Source: Torymus aiolomorphi (taxonomy: Eukaryota > Arthropoda > Insecta > Hymenoptera > Torymidae). From it: a stretch of DNA of 64,000 nucleotides. The translations under genes and the position numbers were made by a program. Every line of letters starts with the position of its first letter. Position 1 is the stretch's first letter. The notes under the pieces are model-generated. The model worked only from the letters and a program-made list of their open reading frames with translations. It was not told where the DNA came from and did no database searches. Positions 1-12,313 of this stretch are shown piece by piece. The DNA lies in contig CM070875.1 of NCBI GenBank assembly GCA_036365515.1, positions 99,706,628 through 99,770,627 on the forward strand, written 5' to 3'.

Positions 1-3000
1 CAAGAACCTGTGCAGGGTCGAGCCGACTTTTCAGTTACAATTTTATGACGTACTTAGTTCGGCTTCTATAACAAAATAGCAATAATTATCTCAAATGCTC
101 TGTGGAATAGATTCTACTTATATTTATCAAGAATCATTGGCTTCAGTGTAAAGGAGATACTAAGGAAATACTTTTTGTCAAGAACCTGTGCTGGGTTGTG
201 CCGAATTTTCTGTTACAATTTTGTGACATATTCAGGTCGGCTTCTATAAAACAATACTAATAATTATGTCAATTACTCTGTGGAATAGATTCTACTTATA
301 TTTATCAAGAATCATTAGCTTCCGAGTAAAGGAAATACCTTGGAAATGCTTTTTGGCATGAACCTGTGCAGGGTCGAGCCGACTTTTCAGTTACAATTTT
401 ATGACGTACTTCCGGCGGCTTCTATAAAACAATAGTCATAACTATGTCAAATACTCTGTGAAATAGATTCTACTTATATTTATCAAGAATTATTACCTTC
501 GAAGTAAAGGAAATACCTTGGAAATACTTTTTGTCAAGAACATGTGCAGGGTCGAGCCGTAATTTTCTATTACAATTTCGTTACGTATTTAGGTCGGCTT
601 CTATAAAACAATACTAATAATTATATCAATTCCTCTGTAGAATAGTTTACACTTATATTTATCTAGAATCATTAGCTTCCGAGTAGAGGAAATACCTTGG
701 AAATGCTTTTTGTCAAGAACCTATGCCGGGTCGTGAGGACATTTCGGTTACAATTTTATAACTTATTTAGGTAGGGCTTCTATAAAACAATACTAATAAT
801 TATGGCAATTACTCTGTGGAGTAGATTCAATTTATATTTATGAACAATCATTGGCTTCCGTGTAAAGAAAATGCCTTGGAAATACTTTTTGTCAAGGACC
901 TGTGCAGGGTCGTGCCGACTTTTCAGTTACAATTTTATGTCGTACTTAGGTCGGCTTCTATAAAACAATAATAATAATTATGTCAAATACTCTATGAAAT
1001 AGATTCTACTTATATTTATCAAGAATCATTACCTTCGGAGTAAAGGATATACCTTGGAAATACTTTTTGTCAAGAACCTGTGCAGGCCCGAGCCGGCGTT
1101 TCATTTACAATTCTATGACGTACTTAGGTCGGCTTCTATAAAACAATAATAATAATTATGTCAAATACTCCGTGAAATAGATTCTACTCATGTTTATCAA
1201 GAATCATTGGCTTCCGTGTAAAGGAAATACCTGGGAAATACTTTTTGTCAAGAACCTGTGCAGGGTTGTGCCGACTTTTCAGTTACAATTTTATGACGTA
1301 TTTAGGTCGGATTCTATAAAACAATAATAATAATTATGTCAAATACTCTGTGGAATAGATTCTATTTGTATTTATGAAGAATCATTGGCTTCCGAGTAAA
1401 GGAAATATCTTGGAAATACTTTCGTCAAGAACCTGTGCAGGGTCGTGCCGACTTTTCAGTTGCAATTTTATGACGTATTTAGGTCGACTTCTATAAAACA
1501 ATAATAATAATTATGTCAAATACTCTGTGAAATAGATTCTACTTATATTTATCAAGAATCATTACCTTCGGAGTAAAGGAAATTCATAGGAAATACTTTT
1601 TGTCAAGAACCTGTGCAGGGTCGTGCCGACTTTTCTATTACAACTTTGTGACGTATTTAGGTCAGCTTATATAAAACAATACTAATAGTTATATCATTTA
1701 CTCTGTAAAATAGATTTCACTTATATTTATCCAGCATCATTGGCTTCCGAGTAAAGGGAAAATCTCGGAAATACTGTTTGTCAAGTACCTGTGCAGGGTC
1801 GAGCCGACTTTTCAGTTACAATATTATGACGTACTTAGTTCGGCTTCTATAAAACAGTAGCAATAATTATGTCAAATACTCTGTGAAATAGATTCTATTT
1901 ATATTTATCAAGAATCATTGGCTTCAGTGTAAAGGAGATACCTCGGAAATACTTTTTGTCAAGAACCTGTACTGGGTTGTGCCAAATTTTCTGTTACAAT
2001 TTGTGACATATTCAGGTCGGCTTCTATAAAACAATACTAATAATTATGTCAATTACTCTGTTGAATAGATTCTACTTATATTTTTGAAAAATCATTGGCT
2101 TCCGTGTAAAGGAAATGCCTTGGAAATACTTTTTGTCAAGAACCTATGCAGGGTCGCGCCGACTTTTCAGTTACATTTTTATGACGTACGTAGGTCGGCT
2201 GCTATAAAACAATAATAATAATTATATCAATTACTCCGTAGAATAGTTTACACTTATATTTATCAAGTATCATTAGCTTCCGAGTAAAGGAAATACCTTG
2301 GAAATGCTTTTTGTCAAGAACCTATGCAGGGTCATGTCGACTTTTTCGTTACAATTTTATGACGTATTTTGGTCGGCATGAATAAAAAAATACTGATTAT
2401 TATGTCAATTACTATGTGAAATAGATTCTATTTATATTTATCAAGAATCATTGGCTTCTGAGTAAGGGAAATACCTCGGAAATACTTTTTGTCAAGACCT
2501 GTGCAGGCCCGAGCCGACTTTTCATTTAAAATTTTATGACGTGCTTAGGTCGGCTTCTATAAAACAATAATAATAATTATATCAATTACTCCGTAGAATA
2601 GTTTACACTTATATTTATCAAGAATCATTAGCTTCCGAGTAAAGGAAATACCTTGGAAATGCTTTTTGTCAAGAACCTATGCAGGGTCGTGACGACATTT
2701 CGGTTACAATTTTATAACATATTTAGGTAGGACTTCTATAAAACAATACTAATAATTATGTCAATTACTCTGTGGAGTAGATTCAATTTATATTTATGAA
2801 CAATCATTGGCTTCCATGTAGAGAAAATGCCTTGGAAATACTTTTTGTCAAGAACCTGTGCAGGGTCGTGCCTACTTTTCAGTTACAATTTTATGACGTA
2901 CTTAGGTCGGCTTCTATAAAACAATAATAATAATTATGTCAAATCTCTGTGAAATAGATTCTACTTATATTTGTCAAGAATCATTACCTTCGGAGTAAAG

Positions 3001-3480
3001 GATATACCTTGGAAATACTTTTTGTCAAGAACCTGTGCAGGCCCGAGCCGACGTTTCATTTACAATTTTATGACGTACTTAGGACGGCTTCTATAAAACA
3101 ATAATAATAATTATGTCAAATACTCCGTGAAATATATTCTACTTATATTTATCAAGAATCATTGGCTTCCGTGTAAAGGAAATACCTGGGAAATACTTTT
3201 TGTCAAGAACCTGTGCAGGGTCGTGACGACCTTTCGGTTACAATTTTAAAACTTATATAGGTAGGGCTTCTATAAAACAATAATAATAATGATGTCAATT
3301 ACTCTGTGAAATAGATTCTATTTGTATTTATGAAGAATCATTCGCTTCCGAGTAAAGGAAATACCTTGGAAATACTTTTTGTCAAGAACCTGTGCAGGGT
3401 CGTGACGACTTTTCGACTACAATTTGATAACATTTTTAGGTCGGCTTCTATAAACGAATAGTAATAATTATGTCAATTTC
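1..3480. repeat. 178-bp satellite array, about 19-20 head-to-tail copies
   Basis: The phrase CAAGAACCTGTGCAGGGT recurs at 1, 179, 357, 535 and 714 and onwards, giving a period of 178-179 bp. Units share landmarks such as GGCTTCTATAAAACAATA, AATAGATTCTACTTATA and GAAATACTTTTTGTCAAG. They differ by scattered substitutions and small indels. Some neighbouring blocks (around 700-1250 and 2690-3200) resemble each other more than adjacent units do, which suggests higher-order amplification. The array runs off the left edge and decays at about 3480. No coding potential is seen. Confidence 0.95.
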
Positions 3481-4009
3481 TCCGCGGAATATATAAATTT
3501 CCATATAGAAATAAAGAATTTGATTTTAAGAGATCTGTACGAGTTTACAAAATTCAGGTATTTACATGTCGGGGAAGAAAAATTGTAGGGGAATGGTGTA
3601 AAGTGGTTCTTGACGAGCACTAACAATGCTACATTGTTTTGTGGAAAAGATTAACAAACAAATCGTTTTTACTTTGTTTTTTAAGATATCTCAAAAATCT
3701 TATAACTAATGATATCTCTAAATTCAGACGTTGTGGACAAATCCTGACCTTGGAGTCATACTAAGGGGCCAAAATACACCGAGATATGGTAGTCCGATCT
3801 CAAGTACAGAACCTTTTCTTTTTTTGTGGGGCTGTGTTATCTAACGAGATTTTTGAAAAAAACATCTTACTTTTTTATCTAGATATTCTTTATCTAGATA
3901 AGAATTATTTCGATATTTTATCGAATTGGAATCGACCCCGTAGGTGGTTCATTTTTAGGAAAAAGATAAAATATCTGTATCTTTATGTAATTGATAACGG
4001 TTTTGTCCA
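3481..4009. other. AT-rich spacer between satellite and CA microsatellite
   Basis: No gene is supported. The 115-codon frame starting at 3786 runs straight into the CA repeat and has no recognisable domain. Confidence 0.5.
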
Positions 4010-4132
4010 TGACTCACACACACACACCCTCACCCACACCCACACACACATACACACACACAAGCACACACACACACAAGCCCACACTCACAGGCACACA
4101 CACACGCACGCACGCACGCACGTACACACATA
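4010..4132. repeat. Imperfect (CA)n / (ACGC)n microsatellite
   Basis: Runs of ACACAC are interspersed with CACCCT, AAGC and a short ACGC block. It generates false His/Thr-rich open frames in several phases. Confidence 0.9.
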
Positions 4133-4439
4133 ATGATGATGAAGATGTAGAATGTCAACATGTACAATTATATAGACATTACAAATCTTTTTCGATAATT
4201 TTAATTAATTTCATTTTTAATCAACTTTTGAAACGAGCTCCTCGAACGCTCGTTTCCGTGAGACACAACCAATATAATACATTTGTCTCCCCGATTCCTC
4301 TAGATGTATCTGTTTTTGATTAGCCATATTAACATATCCTTCTATAATACCGTCATACTTTTTATTCCGTTTTTAGTTGGCTTTTCTGTGAAAAGAGTGT
4401 TTATAATGCATTTTTCCTCTTATGAATAAAATATGTAAA

Positions 4440-5240
4440 TAATATCTTTATTTATACATTTTATAACTATTATTATATACTTTTTATTTTACTTACGGAA
4501 TCATTGTATAATATTAAAATCATATGTGTCCGATTCATATGGTAATGCATTTGTACTATTTCGCGTAATACATAAGGTTTATAATCATGTATATATTTTA
4601 TTATATGTACTCAACTTTTGTAGTAATTAAAAGTATACATAATACATACTCTCATTAATATGTTTATATATGTATATTATAGCTATGACAATATACTTAT
4701 CATTTTATTTGCGTAATTCTTGTTTTAATTGAATTATATGATTTTAGGTGATACATATTTTAAATAATATGTTTCATGTGTACTTGATAATTATAATCAT
4801 TTATTTTGTATGCTATCTGTTCAATAATTCCTGCAGCAATACATTTGTACTATTTCGCGTAATACATATTCTTAGTCATATGTTTATATACGCATTTCGT
4901 ACTGACAATTAAGTAGATGTTATTTATTAAACATACCAAATTTTTACTGTAATTTGAATTGTGCGTAGTAAATATGCTTAACATATTTTTATATACATTT
5001 TATGTTTATAATTATGTATCTTTTATTGTACTTACCCAATTCTTCTTATTATTGAAATCATGTGTAATCCATATGCGGATTCACATGTTTATACATGCAT
5101 TATATATTTATATTTACATATGTATTGTTGTACTTACCCAATTCTTATAGAATTTTAAATTATTTGTTGATATTCTCAATAGTATGTTTATATATGTATA
5201 CTTCTGTTACGATTCCCTGCTTTTCATTTTGTGACGTTTA
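4440..5240. repeat. Very AT-rich, degenerate repeated sequence
   Basis: TTTGTACTATTTCGCGTAAT occurs at about 4550 and again at about 4845. TACTTACCCAATTCTT occurs at about 5031 and 5134. Variants of TATGTTTATATATGTA recur through the block. This looks like an old, diverged tandem repeat. No gene is seen. Confidence 0.45.
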
Positions 5241-5280
5241 CTTGTATGTATCTAAGCATATATTTGAAACTAATACTTAT

Positions 5281-6633
5281 TTAGTTATCACTGTTATCAT
5301 TACAGTGTTTGTTATGCGATATTAGGCTTTCTTTTCTTGAAAAAAGTCTTTCACATCTATTACACTTCATTTTTCCATTGCAACTTTTGGAATGTGCAGC
5401 TAGATTTCTTTTCAACATTTCTTGGTCACATTTATCGCATTTTTCTGTTACTTTGTTGCCATGGATTTCTTTAACATGACGCTTAAGAGTGGACGCATTT
5501 ACACAATTATTCGGACACTGAGAGCATTGTACTTTCCTCGTAGACCTGTGATGTGTATTTTTAAAGTGTTCCAGTTCACTTTGCCTCGTTCTAAATTTTT
5601 TGTTGCAATCAGCAAAACGACATGGTATTAAACGCTGACCATGTACTTCATACATGTGTTCGTTATATGACTCCTTATATAAAAATACTTTATTGCAGTC
5701 ATCATTTTCGCAGGTGTACGTTGTTTTTTTGCTCTTCCTTATTTTACTTTTATGGATCTTCTTGAAGGCAAACTGTGATCGTTTTATACGGCCAATATCT
5801 TTTTCATTGCAATTACAAAATGTAATGGCCGACTCAATAGTTGAAGCTGGTGTTGCAAAATTTATTGCTTCTGCAATATTTAATCCTATATTCACAACAA
5901 AATGCATGGTAGCTTCAGACACGTACACAAGATCGCCAGCTTTTTGAACAAGGTATTGCATGTTAATATCCCACTCTTTCAGTAAAACAGGGTGAATAAT
6001 AAACCCTGGTTTATGAAAAATTCTACACTCTTTGTCATCATTTAAATAATTCTTCACTTTTTGTCCAAGCTGAAGAAATTCTTTCTTCTCAATAAATCCC
6101 CAAATCTTGTCTTCTCCTTCCAATAAGACATTCATACTTGGGAAGTCACCATCTTCTACATGTAGCGATGTGATACTGCCTGGTTCTCCAATGTACCACA
6201 TCGACTTATTGACACCCTCCACAATGTTAATATCATTTTTGGGGTATATAGCTGATGACTCTGTTTCTAAAAACGATTTGTTATTAGGTGCAATAGTAGA
6301 ATCACGACCATAGTAACTTTTGAAATTCTCAGAAATAGCATCTTGAAATACTTTGTCAACAACTTTTTCTGCGAATTCTCTTTCGCTTTCACTTTCCTTC
6401 TGTATTAAAAACACATTTTTCTCGCTCATTAATATCTTACGATTTTTGTTGCTATTTTTGCTACTACTTATGATTTCCAGTACATTATCTTGCACTTTAT
6501 ATAACTTTTCATTGTTTACTTTAACAAGTCTATTTTCATTTAAATATTTGACAATGTCAACACTATTATTTTCAGATTTCTTTAGAACATTGCGAAAAAC
6601 GGTAACTGGATTCCTGCTTGTTGTAGCCTGCAT
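5281..6633 (-). CDS. KDM4-like JmjC domain protein with C-terminal C2H2/C2HC zinc fingers
   Basis: An intact single-exon ORF of 450 codons starting with ATG. Residues 145-265 resemble a JmjC 2-oxoglutarate/Fe(II) dioxygenase core: H158 and E160 in SLHVEDGDF and H244 in MHFVVNIGLNIAEAINFATP match the HxE...H iron ligands and the KDM4 layout. Residues 300-446 carry about five Cys/His fingers, with CxxxxC or CxxC pairs around 308, 338, 370, 399 and 424. The last two end in His-Cys. No JmjN domain is visible in the N-terminal 140 residues. The family demethylates histone lysines in the nucleus; activity here is inferred from retained ligands. An intronless JmjC-finger fusion in repeat-rich DNA suggests a retrocopy or a transposon-carried gene. 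A TATA-like CTATAAAC lies about 75 nt upstream. Confidence 0.8.
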   Translation of the reverse strand: MQATTSRNPVTVFRNVLKKSENNSVDIVKYLNENRLVKVNNEKLYKVQDNVLEIISSSKNSNKNRKILMSEKNVFLIQKESESEREFAEKVVDKVFQDAISENFKSYYGRDSTIAPNNKSFLETESSAIYPKNDINIVEGVNKSMWYIGEPGSITSLHVEDGDFPSMNVLLEGEDKIWGFIEKKEFLQLGQKVKNYLNDDKECRIFHKPGFIIHPVLLKEWDINMQYLVQKAGDLVYVSEATMHFVVNIGLNIAEAINFATPASTIESAITFCNCNEKDIGRIKRSQFAFKKIHKSKIRKSKKTTYTCENDDCNKVFLYKESYNEHMYEVHGQRLIPCRFADCNKKFRTRQSELEHFKNTHHRSTRKVQCSQCPNNCVNASTLKRHVKEIHGNKVTEKCDKCDQEMLKRNLAAHSKSCNGKMKCNRCERLFSRKESLISHNKHCNDNSDN

Positions 6634-6719
6634 CCTGGTTATGTATGAAAGGGCAGTGTTAATACCCTTCCAACTCTCGAATCATCTCACAGCGTGACGA
6701 AGCCATTGTTTATAGCCAC

Positions 6720-7764
6720 AGCTAAATTGAAACAAAATAAAAATAAATTATTTATACATTTTATTAATACTCTTATGGACCCATCCAACATAACTAATAA
6801 TACCGTGACGTTAATTACTGTGACGATAACATCTACATAACAACTTGGTTTAATTTTAAAGTCTTTTTGAGTACTAAATAAAAGTTTTAAAATTAAATGA
6901 ATTTTAACACTTGTTTTTAATGTTATTCCCTAAACGATTACTCTGGCTGATCAATCTTTTTAGTTATAAAGATCTTAATCTCGATTTAGAAACTCTTTTA
7001 TAATTAGAGATCGTAGCCAATTTTTTTTTTTTTTTTTTTTTTGCTGCTTAGGAGGCGATCAGGCGTCCGGATCACAAATTCGTCTTAAATTTTAGGATTT
7101 TTTTTTTTTAATCTAAAGTTCTGGACGAAAACCCTAAATAAAGACTCTTCTTCAAACCATGGCCATTTCATCTAGGAAAGTCTTGAATACGATTTTAACA
7201 AAAGAAAATAAGCTTTCATTTGGTTTTTCAGATTTAAAAAATATTAATTTTTTCTAGATTTACGAAAATTTAAATCTTGAAACTCACCTGTTTATCTTCA
7301 CGCATATTTTGGTGTACTTTCATTGCTTTACTTGAAAGGTTCATAAATTTAGAAAAAATTCGTAATTTTTATTCTAGATTTTTTAAAGTAAAGCTAAAAA
7401 TATCCAAAACTTGTATTTCTTTACCGATGCGGTCTGTAGATACTGTTGCAGTTTTATTCACATTGTTACATTAAATAACATATCCCAAAGTTTAAGCCGA
7501 ATCAGTGATCTGAAAGCCAGCTCTCTCTTAGTAAGTGCAATATTCAAAATCCAAATTTATACGCTCAAAGTCTACGAAAAATTATCGGAGAGACTGATAT
7601 GGGAATAGCAAAATTCACTTATACTCTCACGTCCGCAGCTATTATAATAGAAAAGATAAATCGACCATTCAGTCCCGGAATTCACGAGACCCGACTTTTT
7701 CCCGGTAGGTCGAGCGGAAGAACTCGTGTAATCTTGACGCGCGAAGCTTTCGCGTTTGCTGTTA
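6720..7764. other. AT-rich intergenic DNA, no gene seen
   Basis: It contains a poly-T run of about 23 at 7020 and a second T-run at about 7100. Small frames here show no domain. The 78-codon minus frame at 7572-7808 overlaps the MITE terminus and is treated as chance. Confidence 0.5.
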
Positions 7765-8434
7765 TAGTCTAGGCGCCAGGGGGGTTTCCGTGGCCGATGG
7801 ATGTCCACGCCTCTACCAAAGCTTTTCTTACGTATTTTTGTCTGTTGATTATGAATTTTGAAGGTGAACAGTCGTCAGACTGTTAGTTTTTTTGTTATTA
7901 ACAATTTAATTGTTTAAATTGCTGCCAAATCAATATGATTAATTATAACTGAATCCTAACTGTATAAAACTGTAATAAATTGATCTAGAATTATGATTGT
8001 TTTTTCAGAATTGAAAATTTTTTATTAGAATCCGAATTATTGCAAATTTATTGCAATAACTCGCGAATTCGAGCGCGAGCGCGGAGCCGCGCGCAGCGCA
8101 AAATAGACTGCCTAATCTGACCTACGCTCGAATTCGCGAGTTATTGCACTAAATTTGCAATAATTCGAGTTCTAATCAAAATTTTTCAATTCTGAAAAAA
8201 CAAGCATAATTCTAGATCAATTTATTACAGTTTTATACAGTTAGAATTCAGTTATAATTAATCATATTGATTTGGCAGCAATTTAAATAATTAAATTGTT
8301 AATAACAAAAAACTAACAGTCTGGAGACCGTCCACCTTCAAAATTCGTAATCAACAGACAAAAATACGTAAGAAAAGCTTTGGTGGAGGCGTAGACATCC
8401 ATCGGCCACGGAAACCTCCCTGGCGCCTAGACTA
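7765..8434. mobile_element. Foldback MITE with ~310-bp arms and TTA target duplication
   Basis: The left end TAGTCTAGGCGCC (7765) is the exact reverse complement of the right end GGCGCCTAGACTA (to 8434). The complementarity continues inward through the arms with few mismatches to a short GC-rich centre at about 8075-8120. The element is flanked by TTA at 7762-7764 and 8435-8437. A TTA duplication is typical of PIF/Harbinger-type elements, but the family is inferred only from this. It has no coding capacity. Confidence 0.8.
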
Positions 8435-8534
8435 TTAGACCTACAGCCCGCCGAGGGTCACCTGAGATCATCTAATGACAAAAGGAGTTTTGCCGCTGCT
8501 CTTACGGTGGCCAATCAATGAGCAGAAAACTTAT

Positions 8535-8735
8535 AGTCCAGTAAACGAAGGGCTGTAACCGATATATCGTGTAGACAGCTGCATTTTTTATATTTGGTAA
8601 AACACGCCGTCTAAAAACGATGGTCAAAAATGCGGCTTTCAAAAACACCGAATTCACCTCTAATTTTGCAAAAAAAAGACTAATCCCTGAAAATGAGTTT
8701 TCGCTTATAATTCGCGATCAATAAGAGATATTGAA
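8535..8735 (+). repeat. Diverged dispersed repeat, copy 1 (inverted relative to 10490-10680)
   Basis: CCAGTAAACGAAGGGCTGTAA, the CACCTCTAATTTTGC block and the GCTTATAATTCGCGA block all reappear in the same order on the reverse strand at 10490-10680, with moderate divergence. The pair bounds about 2.1 kb of non-coding DNA. Confidence 0.65.
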
Positions 8736-10129
8736 AAAAGTCCCAAATGAAAATTGGGGAGCGTAAGAATCTGCATAAGAATCTTTTATCACTTTTCTGA
8801 TTCGATAAAATTAACCTCCAGAAAAACACGCAGAAGTTGCAAACGGCGAGCGGACCGCGAGGAAGGGAGGAGGAGGGGTCTAGTCACGCGACTCGGCGTG
8901 CTCGGAAGAATTTACCGAATCGCTGCTGGCTGATATGTTGTACGAGCACGCGTGCCTCTCGCGATCCGTTTCTCAGTTTCAAGCGATTCTGCATGGCTGG
9001 CCCAGCGGCCGGAAATTTTTCTGCTAGTATCTCAGCCATGTATACCAGCGAATGCAATAGAGAAAACGGAGCATCTTTATTTATAGATTGCGATTCGTAG
9101 AATCTAAATATCGAGGTGTCAATTTAAACAAAAACGCAATTTAAACAAAGAAAAATGGTGTTACCCTGTCACAATAATTTTTCTTGAAAATTGAGGTTAT
9201 TTCAATATTAAAATGTTTTATACATCTACGAAAAATAAATATTCAAAGAGTTATAAATTTTTAAAATATTAATTTTGAGTATTTAAGAGATTTTTAAATT
9301 CGGCTAAATTTGAAAATGGCAAAAATCTTTCGTTCACTATGAACGTTCGAAATTTCAAACACCTAAGATTCAAAAGGCTGTAACTATAGCTCAAGTTCTG
9401 TATAAAACACAAATGATGAACCAAACCTCAAGATGTATACTTTTCGATAAATAATATAAAAAATTATTAAATTAAAAAATGGTAAAGTTATAGCTGCGTA
9501 TAAAAAATTAAATAAAAGGTTGAAAAATCAGTTTATATATCTTCCTATATTATATAGTTGTTTCAGAAAATTGACCGATCAGCCCCACCTCGCCCCCTCA
9601 TCCTCCCCTCACTACCCCCCCCCAAACACCGTTAAAATACGTCTCTATATATGAGTTTTAGACTCTCCAAAGGCCCCTCAATCCCCCCCTCTTCGCACAA
9701 AAAAAAAAAAATATATATATATATATATATAATGTGCTTTTCTAATCGATAAATCTAAATAGACAGAGCACCATTTTTTTATGTTAACTGCTTTAGCTAA
9801 ACAGTTATATTTCTGGCATTTCTTTTTGAGTAATTTTTTTGTAATTGGCATACGCATTTATTTTATTTCTATCATATGCATTTCTTTTGAGTAATATTTA
9901 GTATTGTAACAGGTCATCTAAATTCAGACGAAAGTCGAGCGCCCTAACCGTGGGGCTACCGACCGCACTGCTTCCGGTCCTCCGCAAGTCTCATTACCCA
10001 GAGCACCGGTACTGCAGATCCCTTTCTTGCGCTGACTAGCCTCGAGCATTTATCCCATTGTAGTATTTAAACGAATTGAAAGAGCCGTTAATGTGAATGA
10101 GTGTAAGCATATTTATAGTCATTTTCCAG

Positions 10130-10195
<66 letters not shown>

Positions 10196-10489
10196 CGTGA
10201 AAGCTACCTAATAATTTTCAACCCAAACGCACAGAGCTACCAGTACAAAGTTGCAAGAAAAAAATACGCACAGATATAAGTACAAAGCTCTTCATAAGTG
10301 AAATTGCAACTCAGCACATATCGTACCGTGTATCGCACCGTGCCTAAAAGCATAACTATAAGTTTATGGAAAATCGCTACCACCACGAGCGACTATTCCC
10401 CTCCTGTTCAATAATTAGGAAGATGGGAGAAGATACCTCGTGGAAATATAAGTGATATAAATCGTTCTTATATAGATCTGTATGCTCTA

Positions 10490-10680
10490 TAATTTTGGTT
10501 TGTGAATTTTTCGATATCTTTTATCGTTCGCGAGTTATAAGCAAAAACCCGTTTTCGGGGGTACTTTTGTGCAAAATTAGGGGTGAACCTGGTGTTTTTA
10601 AAAGCATTTTAAAAATATAAAAATGGAGCTCTTTGCCCGACATGTCGATTACAGCCATTGGTTTACTGGATTATTATCCC
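10490..10680 (-). repeat. Diverged dispersed repeat, copy 2
   Basis: On the reverse strand it aligns with 8535-8735 through GTTTACTGG, GCAAAATTAGGGGTGAACC and CGCGAGTTATAAGC. Either it is a second insertion of the same family or the two are the remnant ends of one element. Confidence 0.65.
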
Positions 10681-11449
10681 TTATGCCTGCCCGAGGTATT
10701 TCGTTGTATGTGTCAACATTTCAAAGCACACTCGCTCGCTGCGATTTGAGGGAACGGACCTCCCGGTTCCCTGAATTAGATAGTGTCTGATTTCTCACTT
10801 CGACTTGCTTTCGCTGAGGACGATCTGAGCTTGCCAATAGTAAAATCAACCTATCATCCCTCACTCAATTCGTACTAGATCTGCTATGTGTATGAAGGAG
10901 TGGCTTCAACAGCAACCGGGAAAAACGCACGAAACTGTCTCGAGGCGACGTACAATCTCGTCCCTTGCGTAATTTTAACTCCAAAATGAAGACACGCTTA
11001 ATCTATCCTTTCCTCTACTCATATATGCATATATGTAGTAAATTTTTAGGTTAGGATTATAGAATTTAGCTGTTAAGTGACATTATTGTTTGCAATTGAT
11101 GTTTTTTATAACTATTTTTGTAATCTTGCGATTATTTCTTATTCGTAGAACAGTTTTGCAAAAGAGACCTCACATTTCCTTATTTGTACATTTTTTATTA
11201 CGTATAAGATAAGAAATCTGTAGGTACAAATAACAACGGCCATATAGGTATATTTTCATAAATGAATAAAATGTCAATTACGTTATAAATAGGTGTAATT
11301 TTAAATATTGGCATTAAATCTTTATTAAAGGCATAAGTAAATTAAGAATTAAGCTTGAGAAGGCTACGTGTCAATGATTTCGCAGCGTTTTTTTATTCAA
11401 GGCAATCTTAGAAATGCAATAAAAATATTGCATATAAGTCATCTCAACC

Positions 11450-11478
11450 CTGCACGGGTTCTTGACAAAAAGTATTTT
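11450..11478 (-). repeat. Fragment of the 178-bp satellite
   Basis: ACCCTGCACGGGTTCTTGAC followed by AAAAAGTATT is the reverse complement of the unit junction seen throughout 1-3480, with one mismatch. Confidence 0.7.
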
Positions 11479-11872
11479 GATGTAAATTGTTGCAGCTACA
11501 GATTTTTGCTAAATATTAACTAACATTATTCAAATACAATCTTATAAATAAAATAAGCTAATTTATACATTCTAAAAAATAGGTTATACCGGATTTTTAA
11601 CAAAACATATTTTGATGTTTGTTGAGAAAGATTTTTCATTAATATAAATTATTATTTGTTTCGCGAAAATATATTTAGTATAAATCCTATAACCTGTTGA
11701 ATTAGTCACACTTGTAAATATCTTATTTATATTAGAAATTTCATTTTTAACTTACGTTAATTCTTCGCCGTTCCAAGATATCCAAGATAAACTTGTAAAA
11801 ATGTGGCTTTTATAGCAATAGTACTCCTATGAAACACTTAGTACGCGAGATATTTTATACAAAACGTACAAC

Positions 11873-12115
11873 AGTAGGTAAGCTGTGAGAGTTCTAGCCC
11901 ACTGGGCCAGAACTCTCATAGCATTTTCGATGCTGCGCATCGAATTCTACGAGCCCCGTTGACCCAACTGGGCTAGAACTCTCATAGTATTTTCGAGTTA
12001 AACATAGAATTTTATGAAGCCTGTTAACCCCTACTGAGCCAGAAGCCCCTACTGAGCCAGAACTCTTATAGCATTCTGAGCGAGCTCTGGTATAGCTCGA
12101 TGAGGTAGCGCATAT
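11873..12115 (+). repeat. Polinton left terminal inverted repeat with internal subrepeats
   Basis: It starts AGTAGGTAAGCT and contains two to three degenerate copies of a ~60-bp unit (AGAACTCTCATAG...TTTTCGA...CATAGAATT...CCTGTTAACC). It matches the reverse complement of 29810-30210 but is shorter, because it has fewer internal units. Confidence 0.85.
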
Positions 12116-12313
12116 TTAAAATTAATGACTACTTTAGTCTTTTATACTTATCGCGTTCGGGTAAAGAATTCGTATTCGTGGAATACTTTTGGGAATATTG
12201 TTTCCATTTTGAATCCTCCTTTTTCTCTTGCTTACAATCAAGGAGAGGAGTATAAGCGCTTGAGCTTGTGTTTTGACCCATCTTGTTCGACGTCAGGGAC
12301 ACGAATGAAGCAC

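Larger units (their letters stand above)
8435..11866. other. Repeat-derived intergenic DNA left of the Polinton
   Basis: No gene is supported. It holds an inverted pair of diverged repeats (8535-8735 and 10490-10680), an A-run plus TA repeat (9697-9731), a TG then TA microsatellite (10131-10194), a possible tRNA-like A-box on the minus strand (about 9940-9985), and a reverse-complement satellite scrap at 11450-11478. The stretch around 11330-11400 resembles 46795-46870, so it is a dispersed repeat. Confidence 0.55.

Noticed and set aside
8837..9100. 87-codon plus frame
   Set aside because: Low-complexity Arg/Ser start, no domain, located in repeat-derived DNA.
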